Under the pieces are notes generated by a model. The model did no database searches. It saw only the letters and a list, made by a program, of their open reading frames with translations, and was not told where the DNA came from. This document shows, one piece after another, positions 8,479-17,983 of a DNA stretch of 64,000 bases; positions within the stretch are counted from its first letter, which is position 1, and each line of letters begins with the position of its first letter. Source of the DNA: Pseudomonas kribbensis (GTDB lineage: Bacteria > Pseudomonadota > Gammaproteobacteria > Pseudomonadales > Pseudomonadaceae); assembly GCF_003352185.1 (NCBI RefSeq), contig NZ_CP029608.1, positions 1,736,001 to 1,800,000 of the forward strand, written 5' to 3'. The translations under genes and the position numbers were made by a program.

Positions 8479-10668
8479 TCAGAAGGTCTGCCCCAGATTC
8501 AGATAAACCGCCTGTTCATTGGCATCGTTGAGGCCATAGCTGAAATTCAGCGGCCCCAACGGTGTGTCGAAACCGATGAACACGCTGGCCGCGTTGATGT
8601 AGCCGCTGTCGAACTCATTGTCGTTGTTCCAGGCCCGGCCACGCTCCAGCGAGCCGCCGGCGTACAACGGGAAGTCCAGCGGCAGGTAGGCGCGTGGCGT
8701 CAGGCGGCGGTAGTACACGGCCCGCATCAGGCTGACGTTCTGCCCGGAGATGGCATCTTCGCGGAAGCCGGACAGTTGTCGGGCGCCACCGAGCAGGAAG
8801 CTCGATGTCACCACATTCGCATCCTCCAGCGTGCGCCCGTAACGCCCGCCCAGAATCAGTGTGTTCGGGCCGCTGCTCATGGCCTTGTCCAGTTTGAATT
8901 CCCACTGCCGGTAGCGCGTGTCGGAACCCAGGCTCGGTTCGAATTGCATCAGGGTCAGGCTGACGTCCTTGCCGTCGTGGGGGAAGTACACGTTATCCAG
9001 TGAGTCGAACGAATATTTCAGTGCATAGAAACCTTCGTTGAAGTGTTCGCTCGGCAGATTCTGATCGCCGATTCGTACGTCAGCCTTGCCCCAGGCTTCA
9101 CCGACACCAAAGCGGATTTCGCCGTTGTTGCCGATCTGGCGGCCGACATTCAGGCCGAAGCCGTAGCGTTCCACCCGATATTGGGCGATCGGATCGTTGT
9201 CGAGCACCGAGTCGACGTTCTGCGCTTCGAAGGCTGCATAGGGCGCGACGAAGTAACGTGAGCCAACGTCCAGCGGCTGGTAGAACTCGGTATAGAGCTC
9301 CTGCTTGTCACCGATCTGCGCCCGGGTCAGCCATTCGGCACCGAGGCGGTTGATGCCGTTCATTCGGTAGCTGGCGCCGAGGTTGAAGGCGCTGTCGCCG
9401 CGCATGTCGTCCGACAGGTTCAAACCGACCCGCAAGTAATCGGTGCCGCTGCGTTTGCCTCGGGCGCTGATCACCAGTGTGTGTTCCTGGCCCTTGTGCA
9501 CCACGCGGTATTGCACCTGTTCGAAGTAATCCAGGCCGTACAGGGTGCCCATGTCCGAGTGCAGACGCCCAAGGTCCAGCGGCTCACCGATGGGCTGGCG
9601 GATGTAGTAGCGGATCACGTCGTCGCCGACTTTCGAGTCGTTCTCGACCCTGATCGCAGTGATGATCGGTGTGCGCTGGCTCGGTGCGCGGGCAGCGTTG
9701 AGCTCGGCGTCCTGAGACTCTGCGGGCTTCAATCGGGCGAGGCGGGTGTCGAGGGCCTTGGCGGCGCGGTAGCCGGCATCGATCATTTCCTCGGCGCGAC
9801 CGAAATCGGTGGCGCCGAAACTGGCCAGCGGCGGCTGGATCAGCACGTCGTTCGGGTGCAGCGCCGCCAGTTGTTCTTCGGAATTGCGCCGGGTCATCAG
9901 GGTGATCGACTGGTTCAGCACATCGACCACGGTGGTCAGTTGTTTGCGGTTGCGCAGCGGGGTACCGATGTCGACCACGATGGCCACATCGACGCCCATT
10001 TCCCGGGCCACATCCAGGGGAATGTTGTCGGTCATGCCACCGTCCACCAGCAGCCGGCCATCGAGTTCGACCGGGGCGAACACCGCCGGGATCGACATGC
10101 TGGCGCGAATCACCTGGGGCAGGTGGCCTTTGCGAAACACCACTTTTTCGCCGTTGGCGATGTCGGTGGCCACGGCGCGGAACGGGATCGGCAGTTTGTC
10201 GAAATCACGGGTGTCGCTGGTGTGGGCCAGCAGGCTTTCCAGCAGCAGCGCGAGGTTCTGCCCTTGAATCACCCCGAGAGGCAAGCCGAGGCTACCGTCG
10301 TCGCGAAAGCTCAGTTTCTGCTTCACCAGAAAGTCGCGGTCATCCTGTTTGCGCCGAAACGGTACGTCTTCTCGGGGCGGCGCATCGGACAGGGCCTGCT
10401 GCCAGTCGATGTTCAGGGCGAGTTTTTCCAGTTCGTCGATCTTGTAGCCCGAGGCGTAGAGGCCACCGACCACCGCGCCCATGCTGGTGCCTGCAATCGC
10501 ATCGATCTTGATGCCTTGCTCTTCCAGCGCCTTGAGCACGCCGATGTGTGCCAGACCACGGGCCGCGCCACCGGACAGCACCAGGCCGACTTTCGGCCGC
10601 GGCGCTTCACTGGCATGAATAAGCAGCGGGAGGAAACCAAGCAAAAGGCAGATCAGCAGACGACGCAT
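8479..10668 (-). CDS. plpD: Type Vd autotransporter patatin-like phospholipase
   Basis: This 729-residue protein has a signal peptide (about residues 1-19), then a patatin domain with the oxyanion motif GGAARG, the nucleophile Ser62 in GTSMG, and Asp209 in DGG, the catalytic dyad of patatin lipases. A POTRA-like segment follows (around VRYYIRQPIGEPLDLGRL), and a C-terminal surface-antigen beta-barrel ends in an aromatic residue (LGQTF). This is the architecture of P. aeruginosa PlpD, a class A1 phospholipase that forms its own outer-membrane translocator. It is convergent with the FimV-like gene, six bases away. Confidence 0.95.
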   Translation of the reverse strand: MRRLLICLLLGFLPLLIHASEAPRPKVGLVLSGGAARGLAHIGVLKALEEQGIKIDAIAGTSMGAVVGGLYASGYKIDELEKLALNIDWQQALSDAPPREDVPFRRKQDDRDFLVKQKLSFRDDGSLGLPLGVIQGQNLALLLESLLAHTSDTRDFDKLPIPFRAVATDIANGEKVVFRKGHLPQVIRASMSIPAVFAPVELDGRLLVDGGMTDNIPLDVAREMGVDVAIVVDIGTPLRNRKQLTTVVDVLNQSITLMTRRNSEEQLAALHPNDVLIQPPLASFGATDFGRAEEMIDAGYRAAKALDTRLARLKPAESQDAELNAARAPSQRTPIITAIRVENDSKVGDDVIRYYIRQPIGEPLDLGRLHSDMGTLYGLDYFEQVQYRVVHKGQEHTLVISARGKRSGTDYLRVGLNLSDDMRGDSAFNLGASYRMNGINRLGAEWLTRAQIGDKQELYTEFYQPLDVGSRYFVAPYAAFEAQNVDSVLDNDPIAQYRVERYGFGLNVGRQIGNNGEIRFGVGEAWGKADVRIGDQNLPSEHFNEGFYALKYSFDSLDNVYFPHDGKDVSLTLMQFEPSLGSDTRYRQWEFKLDKAMSSGPNTLILGGRYGRTLEDANVVTSSFLLGGARQLSGFREDAISGQNVSLMRAVYYRRLTPRAYLPLDFPLYAGGSLERGRAWNNDNEFDSGYINAASVFIGFDTPLGPLNFSYGLNDANEQAVYLNLGQTF

Positions 10669-10739
10669 TGTGAGTCTCGGGGCGAGCGTTAAAGCCGGCT
10701 ATTATAGCGGCGCCCTCTGGCTCAGGAGTTTCAGCGATC

Positions 10740-11027
10740 ATGACCGCGACAAAACCGGAAATCGTCATCACCTATTGCACGCAATGCCAGTGGCTGTTGC
10801 GCGCCGCATGGCTGGCGCAGGAGCTGCTCAGCACCTTTGGCGATGACCTTGGCAAGGTGTCACTGGTGCCGGGCACCGGCGGGATCTTTCACATCAGTTG
10901 CGACGGCGTGCAGATCTGGGAGCGCAAGACCGATGGTGGCTTCCCCGAAGCCAAGGTACTCAAGCAACGGGTACGCGACCAGATCGACCCTGACCGCGAC
11001 CTCGGCCACAACGACCGAACTCAATGA
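10740..11027 (+). CDS. SelT/SelW/SelH (Rdx) family thioredoxin-fold protein
   Basis: This 95-residue protein has Cys13 and Cys16 in a CxxC (YCTQC) directly after the first beta strand, and a central GTGGIFHISCDG segment typical of the Rdx family. Eukaryotic homologues carry selenocysteine at the second position; here both are cysteine. A redox role is inferred and no substrate is known. Its stop overlaps the stop of the convergent DMT transporter by seven bases. Confidence 0.88.
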   Translation: MTATKPEIVITYCTQCQWLLRAAWLAQELLSTFGDDLGKVSLVPGTGGIFHISCDGVQIWERKTDGGFPEAKVLKQRVRDQIDPDRDLGHNDRTQ

Positions 11028-11914
11028 GACGCGGCCTCGGCCTCCACCGTTTTTTTGCTGGTGCTGCCTGACATCTGGCTCGACACCACGATGGCGACGA
11101 TGATCAGTGCACCGCCGAGCAGCATGCGCAAGGTCGGGTTTTCATCGAACAGCAACCACGCGACGGTGATGCCGTACACCGGCTCCATGGCGAACACCAC
11201 CGCGGCGGTGCGCGCCTTGATCACCGCAAGGCTGGCAACGAACAGGCTGTGGGCGACGCCGGTGCAGAACACCCCGAGCAGGGCGATCCACAACCAGTCG
11301 ATGGCGCGCACTTCGCTCAGCTGCGGCGCCGCCACCGGCAGCAGACACAACGCCACCACCACGTTCTGACACAGTGCTGCCTGCACCGCCGGAATGCGCC
11401 CGGAACTGGCGCGGTTCGTCAGCGACAGCAGGGAAAACAGCAGGCCGGACAGGATCGCCCAGAGCAACCCGGTGGTAGCGCCGCTGGCCAGGTCGAACGC
11501 CGGGGTCACCAGCACCAGACCGACACTGACCAGTGCCACCAGAATGATTTCGTTGGCGCGGATACGTTCGCGGAAAATCAGCCCTTCGAGAATCACCGTG
11601 AAGGCCGGAAAACTGGCGAAACCCAGGGTGGCCACCGCAACACCCGCCACCTTCACCGCAATGAAGAAACTCACCCAGTGGCCGGCCAGCAATACCCCGC
11701 TCAGGGCCAGGCGTCGCCAATCCACCGCCTGCAGTTTTTGCCAGCCGTGCTGACTGGCGAAACGGGCGAAAAACGCCAGCGCAAGAACGGCAAACGCGGC
11801 CCGTCCAAAGACAACGACCGCCGGGGTTGCGGCGGCGAGTTTGCCGAAGACGCCGGTGAGTCCGAACATCAGTGCGCCGATATGCAGGGCGCCAAGGGCG
11901 GTACGGGGAGTCAT
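11021..11914 (-). CDS. EamA/DMT-family inner-membrane transporter
   Basis: The ATG at 11914 is preceded by AAAAAGGACC, a good ribosome-binding site. The longer frame to 11947 lacks one. The 297 residues form about ten hydrophobic helices in two repeated halves, as in drug/metabolite (EamA) exporters. The C-terminus is hydrophilic (SGSTSKKTVEAEAASH). The substrate cannot be predicted. The AraC-family gene immediately upstream on the same strand may regulate it, a common arrangement for efflux genes. Confidence 0.9.
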   Translation of the reverse strand: MTPRTALGALHIGALMFGLTGVFGKLAAATPAVVVFGRAAFAVLALAFFARFASQHGWQKLQAVDWRRLALSGVLLAGHWVSFFIAVKVAGVAVATLGFASFPAFTVILEGLIFRERIRANEIILVALVSVGLVLVTPAFDLASGATTGLLWAILSGLLFSLLSLTNRASSGRIPAVQAALCQNVVVALCLLPVAAPQLSEVRAIDWLWIALLGVFCTGVAHSLFVASLAVIKARTAAVVFAMEPVYGITVAWLLFDENPTLRMLLGGALIIVAIVVSSQMSGSTSKKTVEAEAASH

Positions 11915-11986
11915 TGTGGTCCTTTTTCCAAACACCATTTCAGACACACATTGAAGCCTGTAGCGGCCGAAAAGTCTGTCGGCAGA

Positions 11987-12751
11987 CTATCGACTTTTGT
12001 CGTCAGCCTCGCGTCGCAATTGTGTAGGAGAGGTCCCGAACTCGCGCAGGACGGCGGCCGAGAAGGCACTTTGCGATCCATAACCGACGCGGCTGGCGAC
12101 TTCACCGATGGGCAGCGTGGTTTCCCGCAACAGCGCGACGGCCTTGTGCAGGCGTCGACTGCGAATGTAGTCCATGGGTGTTTGCCCGCATTCGGCGACG
12201 AATCGCGCATGCAATCGGGCGCTGGACAGTCCGGCGACACGCGCCAGATCCGCGACTTGCAGCGGATAGGCCGCGTACTGCTCGATGTGCGCATCGAGTG
12301 CCGCGTAGGGCAAGCGACGGGCGCAGACTTCGGCAGGTCGGGCGTGGTTCAGACTGGCCAGCAACAGAACCGCGCCTTGCTGCGCAATCAGCGGATCGTC
12401 CACCGGACTGTTCGCCAGCCAATTGACCAGTTGACCTTGTCCGGCATCCAGCGACAGGCGTGCGGTGTTATCCAGCAGACGGCGGCTGGCCTCGGCGTGA
12501 TCGCCCAGCGAACGGGTCAGCCATTGCTCGTCCGGCACGTCCAGCACCAGACAACGGCTGCCCTTGGGGCTGCCGCAGGCGTGATGCGCACCGGAAGGAA
12601 TCACCACGAAACTCTGCTGCAAGACCTGACTGCCGTGTCCTTCGACCTCGAAATCCAGCGCACCGGACAGGCCGAACACCAGTTGCGCGTGGTCGTGACT
12701 GTGGACGATCAGGTCGTGGGTGTAATGGCGCAGGGTCAGGATCGGTTGCAT
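11987..12751 (-). CDS. AraC-family regulator with cupin sensor
   Basis: The ATG at 12751 (MQPILTLRHYTHDLIVHSHDHAQ) gives 254 residues. The frame continues upstream but does not look coding. The N-terminal part is a cupin (HSHDHAQLVFGLSGALDFEV, VIPSGAHHACG). The C-terminal part has two AraC helix-turn-helices (LQVADLARVAGLSSARLHARF and IGEVASRVGYGSQSAFSAAV). This is the layout of AraC regulators that often control an adjacent exporter, here the DMT transporter. The inducer is unknown. Confidence 0.9.
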   Translation of the reverse strand: MQPILTLRHYTHDLIVHSHDHAQLVFGLSGALDFEVEGHGSQVLQQSFVVIPSGAHHACGSPKGSRCLVLDVPDEQWLTRSLGDHAEASRRLLDNTARLSLDAGQGQLVNWLANSPVDDPLIAQQGAVLLLASLNHARPAEVCARRLPYAALDAHIEQYAAYPLQVADLARVAGLSSARLHARFVAECGQTPMDYIRSRRLHKAVALLRETTLPIGEVASRVGYGSQSAFSAAVLREFGTSPTQLRREADDKSR

Positions 12752-12883
12752 GGCGGTCTCCGGGCGAGCCGCCAGTCTACACCGGCGCGAGAGTGCCGCG
12801 TTTGTCACAAGACTGACGCACACCTGTCATGGTCGATTAACCGGGCTCGCGCACAGTGGCGAAAACATCGCAGAGGGTTGCCC

Positions 12884-13699
12884 ATGACCAGCGCCGAGCT
12901 CGCCAGACCCAGTCGTAAACAAAGGGTTCGCACCTTGTGGATCTCCGACGTGCACCTGGGCACGCGGGATTGCCAGGCCGAGCATCTGTCGCAATTTCTC
13001 AAGGGCTATCACGCCGACAAGATCTACCTGGTCGGCGACATCATCGACGGCTGGAAACTGCGCAGCGGCATGTACTGGCCCCAGGCGCATACCAACGTCA
13101 TTCGCCGACTGCTGACCATGAGCAAGCGCGGCACCGAGGTGATCTACGTCACCGGCAACCATGATGAATTCCTGCGGCGCTATTCGAAGCTGATCCTGGG
13201 CAACATCCAGCTGGTCGACGAAGCCGTGCACGTCACCGCCGATGGCCGGCATCTGCTGGTGATTCACGGTGACCAGTTCGACGTGATCACCCGTTATCAC
13301 CGCTGGCTGGCATTCCTCGGCGATTCGGCCTACGAATTCACCCTGACCCTCAACCGCTGGCTCAATCACTGGCGGGCGAAATACGGTTACGGCTACTGGT
13401 CGCTGTCGGCCTATCTCAAGCACAAGGTGAAGACCGCAGTCAGCTTCATCAGCGACTTCGAAGAAGCCATCGCCCACGAGTGCGTGAAACGTGAGTTGCA
13501 CGGGGTGGTCTGCGGGCACATTCACCACGCCGAAATCCGCAAGGTCGGCGAGGTGGATTACCTCAACTGTGGTGATTGGGTTGAGTCGTGCACGGCGCTG
13601 ATCGAACACTGGGACGGCACGATCGAGCTGTATCGCCTGGCGGATGCGCAGGCGCGGGAGGCAGAGCTGAAAGCGGCCAAGGTGGCCGAGCTGGCCTGA
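12884..13699 (+). CDS. LpxH-like metallophosphoesterase
   Basis: The ATG at 12884 gives 271 residues. All calcineurin-type metal motifs are present: SDVHLG, GDIIDGW, GNHDE, IHGDQFD and CGHIHHA. The family includes UDP-2,3-diacylglucosamine diphosphatases of lipid A synthesis, and annotation pipelines usually give this subgroup that name. It is longer than classical LpxH and may be a paralogue with another phosphodiester substrate. It is divergent from the AraC gene. The open frame extending 5' to 11249 is an artefact of high G+C. Confidence 0.85.
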   Translation: MTSAELARPSRKQRVRTLWISDVHLGTRDCQAEHLSQFLKGYHADKIYLVGDIIDGWKLRSGMYWPQAHTNVIRRLLTMSKRGTEVIYVTGNHDEFLRRYSKLILGNIQLVDEAVHVTADGRHLLVIHGDQFDVITRYHRWLAFLGDSAYEFTLTLNRWLNHWRAKYGYGYWSLSAYLKHKVKTAVSFISDFEEAIAHECVKRELHGVVCGHIHHAEIRKVGEVDYLNCGDWVESCTALIEHWDGTIELYRLADAQAREAELKAAKVAELA

Positions 13700-13714
13700 G
13701 TTTTTCAAATCAAC

Positions 13715-14305
13715 TCAAGCCGGAAAGTGTTCCTCCATTGCCGCTTTGTAGATCGAGTTTTTCGGCTGGGCGAACAGCCGTTCCATCATCGGTTCGAAGT
13801 AGCTCAGCGGCAGGGTGTCGTAGTCCGGGTCGAACGCCGCTGCGTCGTATTTCGCGCAGAACTCCGCGGTCGCCTGATACTGCGGATGACCGCTGAACTG
13901 CTCACGCAGGTGCCGGTCCATGCCCAGGTGATGGAAGAAGTAATAGCCCTGGAATATCCCGTGTTTTTCCACCATCCACAGGTTCTCGGCGCTGACGAAC
14001 GGCTTGAGAATCGCGGCGGCGATGTCCGGGTGATTGTAGGAGCCGAGGGTGTCGCCGATGTCGTGGAGCAGGGCGCAGACCACGTATTCCTCGTCGCGCC
14101 CGTCGCGATGGGCACGAGTCGCGGTCTGCAGCGAATGGGTCAGGCGATCCACCGGAAACCCGCCGAAATCACCTTCGAGCAGTTTCAGGTGCGCCATGAT
14201 CCGGCCCGGCAACTGACGGGCGTAGGCGCTGAAATCCGCCGCGATGATCGCCCAGTCTTCCTGCGTGCCATCCTTCATGTGGGTGAAACGGGCAGTGACA
14301 TTCAT
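13715..14305 (-). CDS. HD-domain protein (possible mixed-valent di-iron oxygenase)
   Basis: The ATG at 14305 (MNVTARFTHMKDGTQEDW) is preferred to a TTG two codons upstream; it has AAGAGA upstream. The 196 residues contain an HD signature: LTHSLQTATRAHRDG, ALLHDIGD, and later YNHPDIAAAILKPFV and HGIFQGYYFFHHLG. The arrangement resembles PhnZ-like HD oxygenases as well as ordinary HD hydrolases, and the sequence alone does not decide between them. It is followed on the opposite strand by the LpxH-like gene. The DUF962 gene lies 24 bases upstream, in the same direction. Confidence 0.8.
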   Translation of the reverse strand: MNVTARFTHMKDGTQEDWAIIAADFSAYARQLPGRIMAHLKLLEGDFGGFPVDRLTHSLQTATRAHRDGRDEEYVVCALLHDIGDTLGSYNHPDIAAAILKPFVSAENLWMVEKHGIFQGYYFFHHLGMDRHLREQFSGHPQYQATAEFCAKYDAAAFDPDYDTLPLSYFEPMMERLFAQPKNSIYKAAMEEHFPA

Positions 14306-14329
14306 CGGCAATTCTCTTGGTCAGGGTTT

Positions 14330-14641
14330 CTAGAACGCCACGCGGCCCAGGATCATGTCGCGGTACATGACGAAGTCGCCCAGCAGGCTGTAGAGCGGAT
14401 GCTGGAAAGTCGCCGGCCGGTTTTTCTCGAAGAAGAAATGGCCGACCCAGGCGAAGCTGTAACCGGCCAGCGGCAGGGCCAGCAACAGCAGCCAGGCGCC
14501 CTTGGCGATGGTCATGGCGAGAATGAAGATCACCAGTGTCGTGCCGATGAAATGCAGGCGACGGCAGGTGCTGTTGCTGTGTTCGCTGAGGTAGTACGGA
14601 TAGAACTCGGCGAAACTGCTGAAATGTTTGATGGTTTCCAC
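14330..14641 (-). CDS. DUF962/Mpo1-like membrane protein
   Basis: This 103-residue protein carries the family signature FAEFYPYYLSEHSNSTCRRLHFIGT, two hydrophobic segments, and GHFFFEKNRPATFQHP. These conserved His residues match the Mpo1/YGL010w family. Yeast Mpo1 is a 2-hydroxy fatty-acid dioxygenase, and the bacterial function is inferred only. It is probably co-transcribed with the HD-domain gene 24 bases downstream. Confidence 0.88.
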   Translation of the reverse strand: METIKHFSSFAEFYPYYLSEHSNSTCRRLHFIGTTLVIFILAMTIAKGAWLLLLALPLAGYSFAWVGHFFFEKNRPATFQHPLYSLLGDFVMYRDMILGRVAF

Positions 14642-14808
14642 GACTGCGATCTCTGTGGTTATTGTTCTGATTGCAAGTTGTTCGGCGGGTAGCTTATTTG
14701 AGTCTAGAGTGAACAGTGGCGTCGGCCAGTGACAATCGGCGCCACTTTACTATCCTTGGGAAATCGGCCGTAGTATGCGGCTCACCATGTCATCCAAGAA
14801 TAAACGCC

Positions 14809-15870
14809 ATGAGCGAACGTACGACATCTGCAAGCTGGGCAATGGGGATTGTCAAGGCACTGGAAATGGACGGCCTGGATTGTCGGGTTCTGTTCAGGCA
14901 GCTGGGGCTTGATTACGCGGCGCTGGAAGATCCGGACGCACGCTTCCCGCAGGACTCCATGACCCGACTCTGGCAACGGGCGGTCGAGCTGTCCGGTAAT
15001 CCCGCCATCGGCCTGAACATGGGCAAGGTGGTGCGACCGGCCTCGTTCCATGTCGCGGGCTACGCGCTGATGTCCAGCAATACCCTGGCCGAAGGTTTTC
15101 AGCGACTGGTGCGGTATCAGCGGATCATTGCCGAAAGTGCCGACTTGAGTTTTCGTCTGCTCGACGAAGGTTATGCGCTGATTCTGACGGTGCACGGTGA
15201 TCATCTGCCGCCGACCCGGCAAAGTGCCGAAGCCTCGCTGGCCTGCGCGCTGGCGCTGTGCGGCTGGTTGACCGGGCGCACGTTGCACCCACGCAAAGTG
15301 CTGGTGCAGGGCGACGAGCCCGATGATCTTGAACCTTACAAACAAGCCTTTCATGCACCGCTGGTATTCAACGCGCCGTATGACGCGCTGATCTTCGAGC
15401 GCGCGGACATGGAAGCGCCGCTGCCCACCGCCAACGAGGCGATGGCGCTGCTGCACGACCGGTTTGCCGGGGAATATCTGGCGAGGTTTTCCGAAAGTCG
15501 CGTGACCCACAAGGCACGGCAGGTGTTGTGTCGTTTGCTGCCCCAGGGCGAGCCCAAGCGCGACACGGTGGCGCAGACTCTGCACTTGTCGCAGCGTACC
15601 TTGCAGCGGCGACTGCAGGAGGAGGGCACCAGTTTTCAGCAGTTGCTCGATGACACCCGCCGAGAACTTGCCGAGCAATACCTGGCGCAGCCAAGCATGA
15701 CCCTGCTGGAAATCGCCTATCTGCTGGGGTTTGCCGACCCGAGCAACTTCTTCCGTGCCTTCCGCCGCTGGTTCGACACCACGCCCGGCGATTACCGGGC
15801 GCGATTGCTGGAGGCACCGAACGCGATCAGTGACGCCAGAACGCCGGAATACACAGCACAAACACCGTAA
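14809..15870 (+). CDS. AraC-family regulator of the OruR/Arabinose_bd type
   Basis: The ATG at 14809 (MSERTTSASWAMGIVKALEMDG) gives 353 residues. The large N-terminal domain (GNPAIGLNMGKVVRPASFHVAGYALMSS) is the arabinose-binding-like domain shared with OruR-type regulators. The C-terminal helix-turn-helix pair is clear (TVAQTLHLSQRTLQRRLQEEG and LLEIAYLLGFADPSNFFRAFRRW). The target genes are not evident. Its last 44 bases overlap the 3' end of the convergent trkH gene. Confidence 0.92.
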   Translation: MSERTTSASWAMGIVKALEMDGLDCRVLFRQLGLDYAALEDPDARFPQDSMTRLWQRAVELSGNPAIGLNMGKVVRPASFHVAGYALMSSNTLAEGFQRLVRYQRIIAESADLSFRLLDEGYALILTVHGDHLPPTRQSAEASLACALALCGWLTGRTLHPRKVLVQGDEPDDLEPYKQAFHAPLVFNAPYDALIFERADMEAPLPTANEAMALLHDRFAGEYLARFSESRVTHKARQVLCRLLPQGEPKRDTVAQTLHLSQRTLQRRLQEEGTSFQQLLDDTRRELAEQYLAQPSMTLLEIAYLLGFADPSNFFRAFRRWFDTTPGDYRARLLEAPNAISDARTPEYTAQTP

Positions 15871-17281
15871 TGATCTCGAGTCGGCCTAGCAGCATGCCGA
15901 ACGACAGAATCCACTTGGCGGCATCCGGCAAGGTCGAGAAGTTGCCGGCTGGCCCGATGGTTTCACCCAGCCCCGGGCCGACGCCGGACACGGTACTGGC
16001 CGCGCCGGTCAGCGCCGTCATCCAGTCCACGCCGATCAGCGACAGCAGCAGGGCGATCACGCAGATGGTGATGGCGAAGAAGAACGAAAAGGTCAGGATC
16101 GAGCGCACGATCTCTTCGTCGAGGCGATGACCGTTGTACTTCTGCTTGATCACCGCGCGCGGGTGAATCAGCTGATTGAGGTTGGCCTTGAGCAGGATGT
16201 AGGCGACCTGGAAACGGAAGATCTTGATCCCGCCGGCCGTCGAACCGGAGCAGCCGCCGACAAAGCCCAGATAGAAGAACAGCATCAGCGAGAAGTTACC
16301 CCACATGCTGTAGTCACCCAGGGCAAAACCGGTGGTGGTGACCACCGAGGTCACGTTCAGCGCCACGTGGCGCAGCGCGTCCAGCCAGTGCAGGTCGGTG
16401 GTCCACCAGTACCAGGTGCCGAGCACCAGCCAGGTCACCAGCAACATGCCGAGCAAGCCCTGCACCTGCTGATCCTTGATCAGCGCCCGGCGATTGCCAC
16501 GCAGCGTTGCCACGTACAGGGTGAACGGCAGGCTGCCGAGGATCATCACCACCACCGCCACCCAGTGCACCGCCGGTTGCGTCCACTTGGCCAGGGACTG
16601 GTCAGAGGTCGAGAACCCGCCGGTGGAGATTGCCGACATCGCGTGGTTGATCGCATCGAACGGGCTCATCCCGGCCCACCAGAACGCCAGGCTGCCGAGA
16701 ATGGTGATGCCGATGTAGGTCACCACGATCAGCCGCGCCACCATGTGCGAACGGGGCATGACCTTTTCCGAGCGGTCCGAGGACTCGGTCTGGAACAGAC
16801 GCATGCCGCCGATACGCAGCAGCGGCAGAATCGCCACCGCCATGCCGATGAAGCCGATGCCGCCGAGCCAGTGCAGCAGCGAGCGCCACATCAGGATGCC
16901 GGGAGACATGGTGTCCAGGCCGCTGAGAACGGTCGAACCGGTAGCGGTGATGCCGGACATGCTTTCGAAGAACGAGTCGGTGTAGCTGATGTGCTGAGTC
17001 AGCAGAAACGGCAGCGCGGCGAAAATGCACACCACCAGCCAGCTGGTGACGGTCAGCAGGTACATGTCGCGGGGGCGCAGGTGAATGTGTTCCGGGCGCC
17101 CCGGAATCACCAGCGCCAGGCCGGCGACGAAGGTGATCATGCTCGCCCAGAGGAACGACGGCAGGTCGCCGGTGCGGTCGAAAATCACCAGGGTGGCCAT
17201 GGGCACGACCATGGCGATGGCCAGGGTGATCAGGAAGATGCCGATGATGAAACCAATGATCCGTAAGGTCGGCAACGCCAT
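15827..17281 (-). CDS. trkH: Trk potassium uptake protein TrkH
   Basis: This 484-residue polytopic protein has the four pseudo-repeated pore loops of Trk/Ktr channels (SGITATGSTV, ISTGGFSTS, VTTTGFALG, SGVGPGLGE) and the conserved GGCSGSTAGGIK segment. It would form the K+-conducting subunit that works with cytoplasmic TrkA, which is not in the window. The 3' end overlaps the AraC gene by 44 bases, so all of that overlap is coding on both strands. Confidence 0.95.
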   Translation of the reverse strand: MALPTLRIIGFIIGIFLITLAIAMVVPMATLVIFDRTGDLPSFLWASMITFVAGLALVIPGRPEHIHLRPRDMYLLTVTSWLVVCIFAALPFLLTQHISYTDSFFESMSGITATGSTVLSGLDTMSPGILMWRSLLHWLGGIGFIGMAVAILPLLRIGGMRLFQTESSDRSEKVMPRSHMVARLIVVTYIGITILGSLAFWWAGMSPFDAINHAMSAISTGGFSTSDQSLAKWTQPAVHWVAVVVMILGSLPFTLYVATLRGNRRALIKDQQVQGLLGMLLVTWLVLGTWYWWTTDLHWLDALRHVALNVTSVVTTTGFALGDYSMWGNFSLMLFFYLGFVGGCSGSTAGGIKIFRFQVAYILLKANLNQLIHPRAVIKQKYNGHRLDEEIVRSILTFSFFFAITICVIALLLSLIGVDWMTALTGAASTVSGVGPGLGETIGPAGNFSTLPDAAKWILSFGMLLGRLEIITVFVLCIPAFWRH

Positions 17282-17402
17282 GAAGTCCGCTCGGGCTGAA
17301 GTGGGAAAGGCGCCATTCTACCTGCGGGGCAAGGCATGTAAACCGACGCGGCCGGATCACTTGCAGCTAGAATAGCCGGACATTTTTTTCAGGAGGTGGC
17401 CG

Positions 17403-17969
17403 ATGCAGGCTCTCGACGCTTTGCTCAACCGTGTTTCCGTTCCACGACTGATCGACCCGGCCCCCACCGCCGAACAGCGCGAAGTGCTGTTTGCCGCCGC
17501 GACCCGTGCACCGGATCACGGCCATTTGCAGCCGTATCGTTTCCTGACCGTCGAAGGCGCGGCGCGTGAGCAGATGGGCGAGTTGCTGGCCGAAGCGGCG
17601 CAGATGCAGGAAGGCGAAGTCACCGAAGCGATGATCGACAAGGCGCGCAACGGCCCGCTGCGGGCGCCGCTGGTGGTCGTGGTCATCGCCAATTTGCAGG
17701 ATCACGTCAAATATCCGAAGGCCGAGCAGTTGCTGGCCGCAGGCTGTGCCGCCCACGGAATTCTGCTGGCGGCCTACGCGCAGGGGATTGGCGCGGTGTG
17801 GCGTACGGGTGATCTGGCTTATTCGAAACATGTCGCCAAGGGTCTGGGCCTGACGGATGACGAAGAGGTGATTGCTTTCCTGTACCTCGGCACGCCGCAG
17901 AAAGAACCGCGAGTGGCGGAGAAGGTTGATCTGGCCGAGTTTGTCAGTGCCTGGCCGGGTAAAGCCTGA
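17403..17969 (+). CDS. Nitroreductase-family (YdjA-like) flavoprotein
   Basis: This 188-residue protein has the short YdjA-type form. The FMN-binding RVSVPRLIDPAPT and RAPDHGHLQPYRF near the N-terminus replace the usual RRSxR, and the GCAAHGILLAAYAQGIGAVWRTG core is typical. These are NAD(P)H-dependent FMN oxidoreductases of unknown natural substrate. It is divergent from trkH and convergent with the sensor kinase gene. Confidence 0.9.
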   Translation: MQALDALLNRVSVPRLIDPAPTAEQREVLFAAATRAPDHGHLQPYRFLTVEGAAREQMGELLAEAAQMQEGEVTEAMIDKARNGPLRAPLVVVVIANLQDHVKYPKAEQLLAAGCAAHGILLAAYAQGIGAVWRTGDLAYSKHVAKGLGLTDDEEVIAFLYLGTPQKEPRVAEKVDLAEFVSAWPGKA

Positions 17970-17983
17970 CACTGAAAACCCCG

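Noticed and set aside
11249..12883. Long plus-strand open frame continuous with the LpxH-like gene
   Set aside because: It is antisense to the DMT transporter and AraC genes and is Gln/Arg/His-rich as expected for a G+C shadow frame. The real gene starts at 12884 with a conserved N-terminus.
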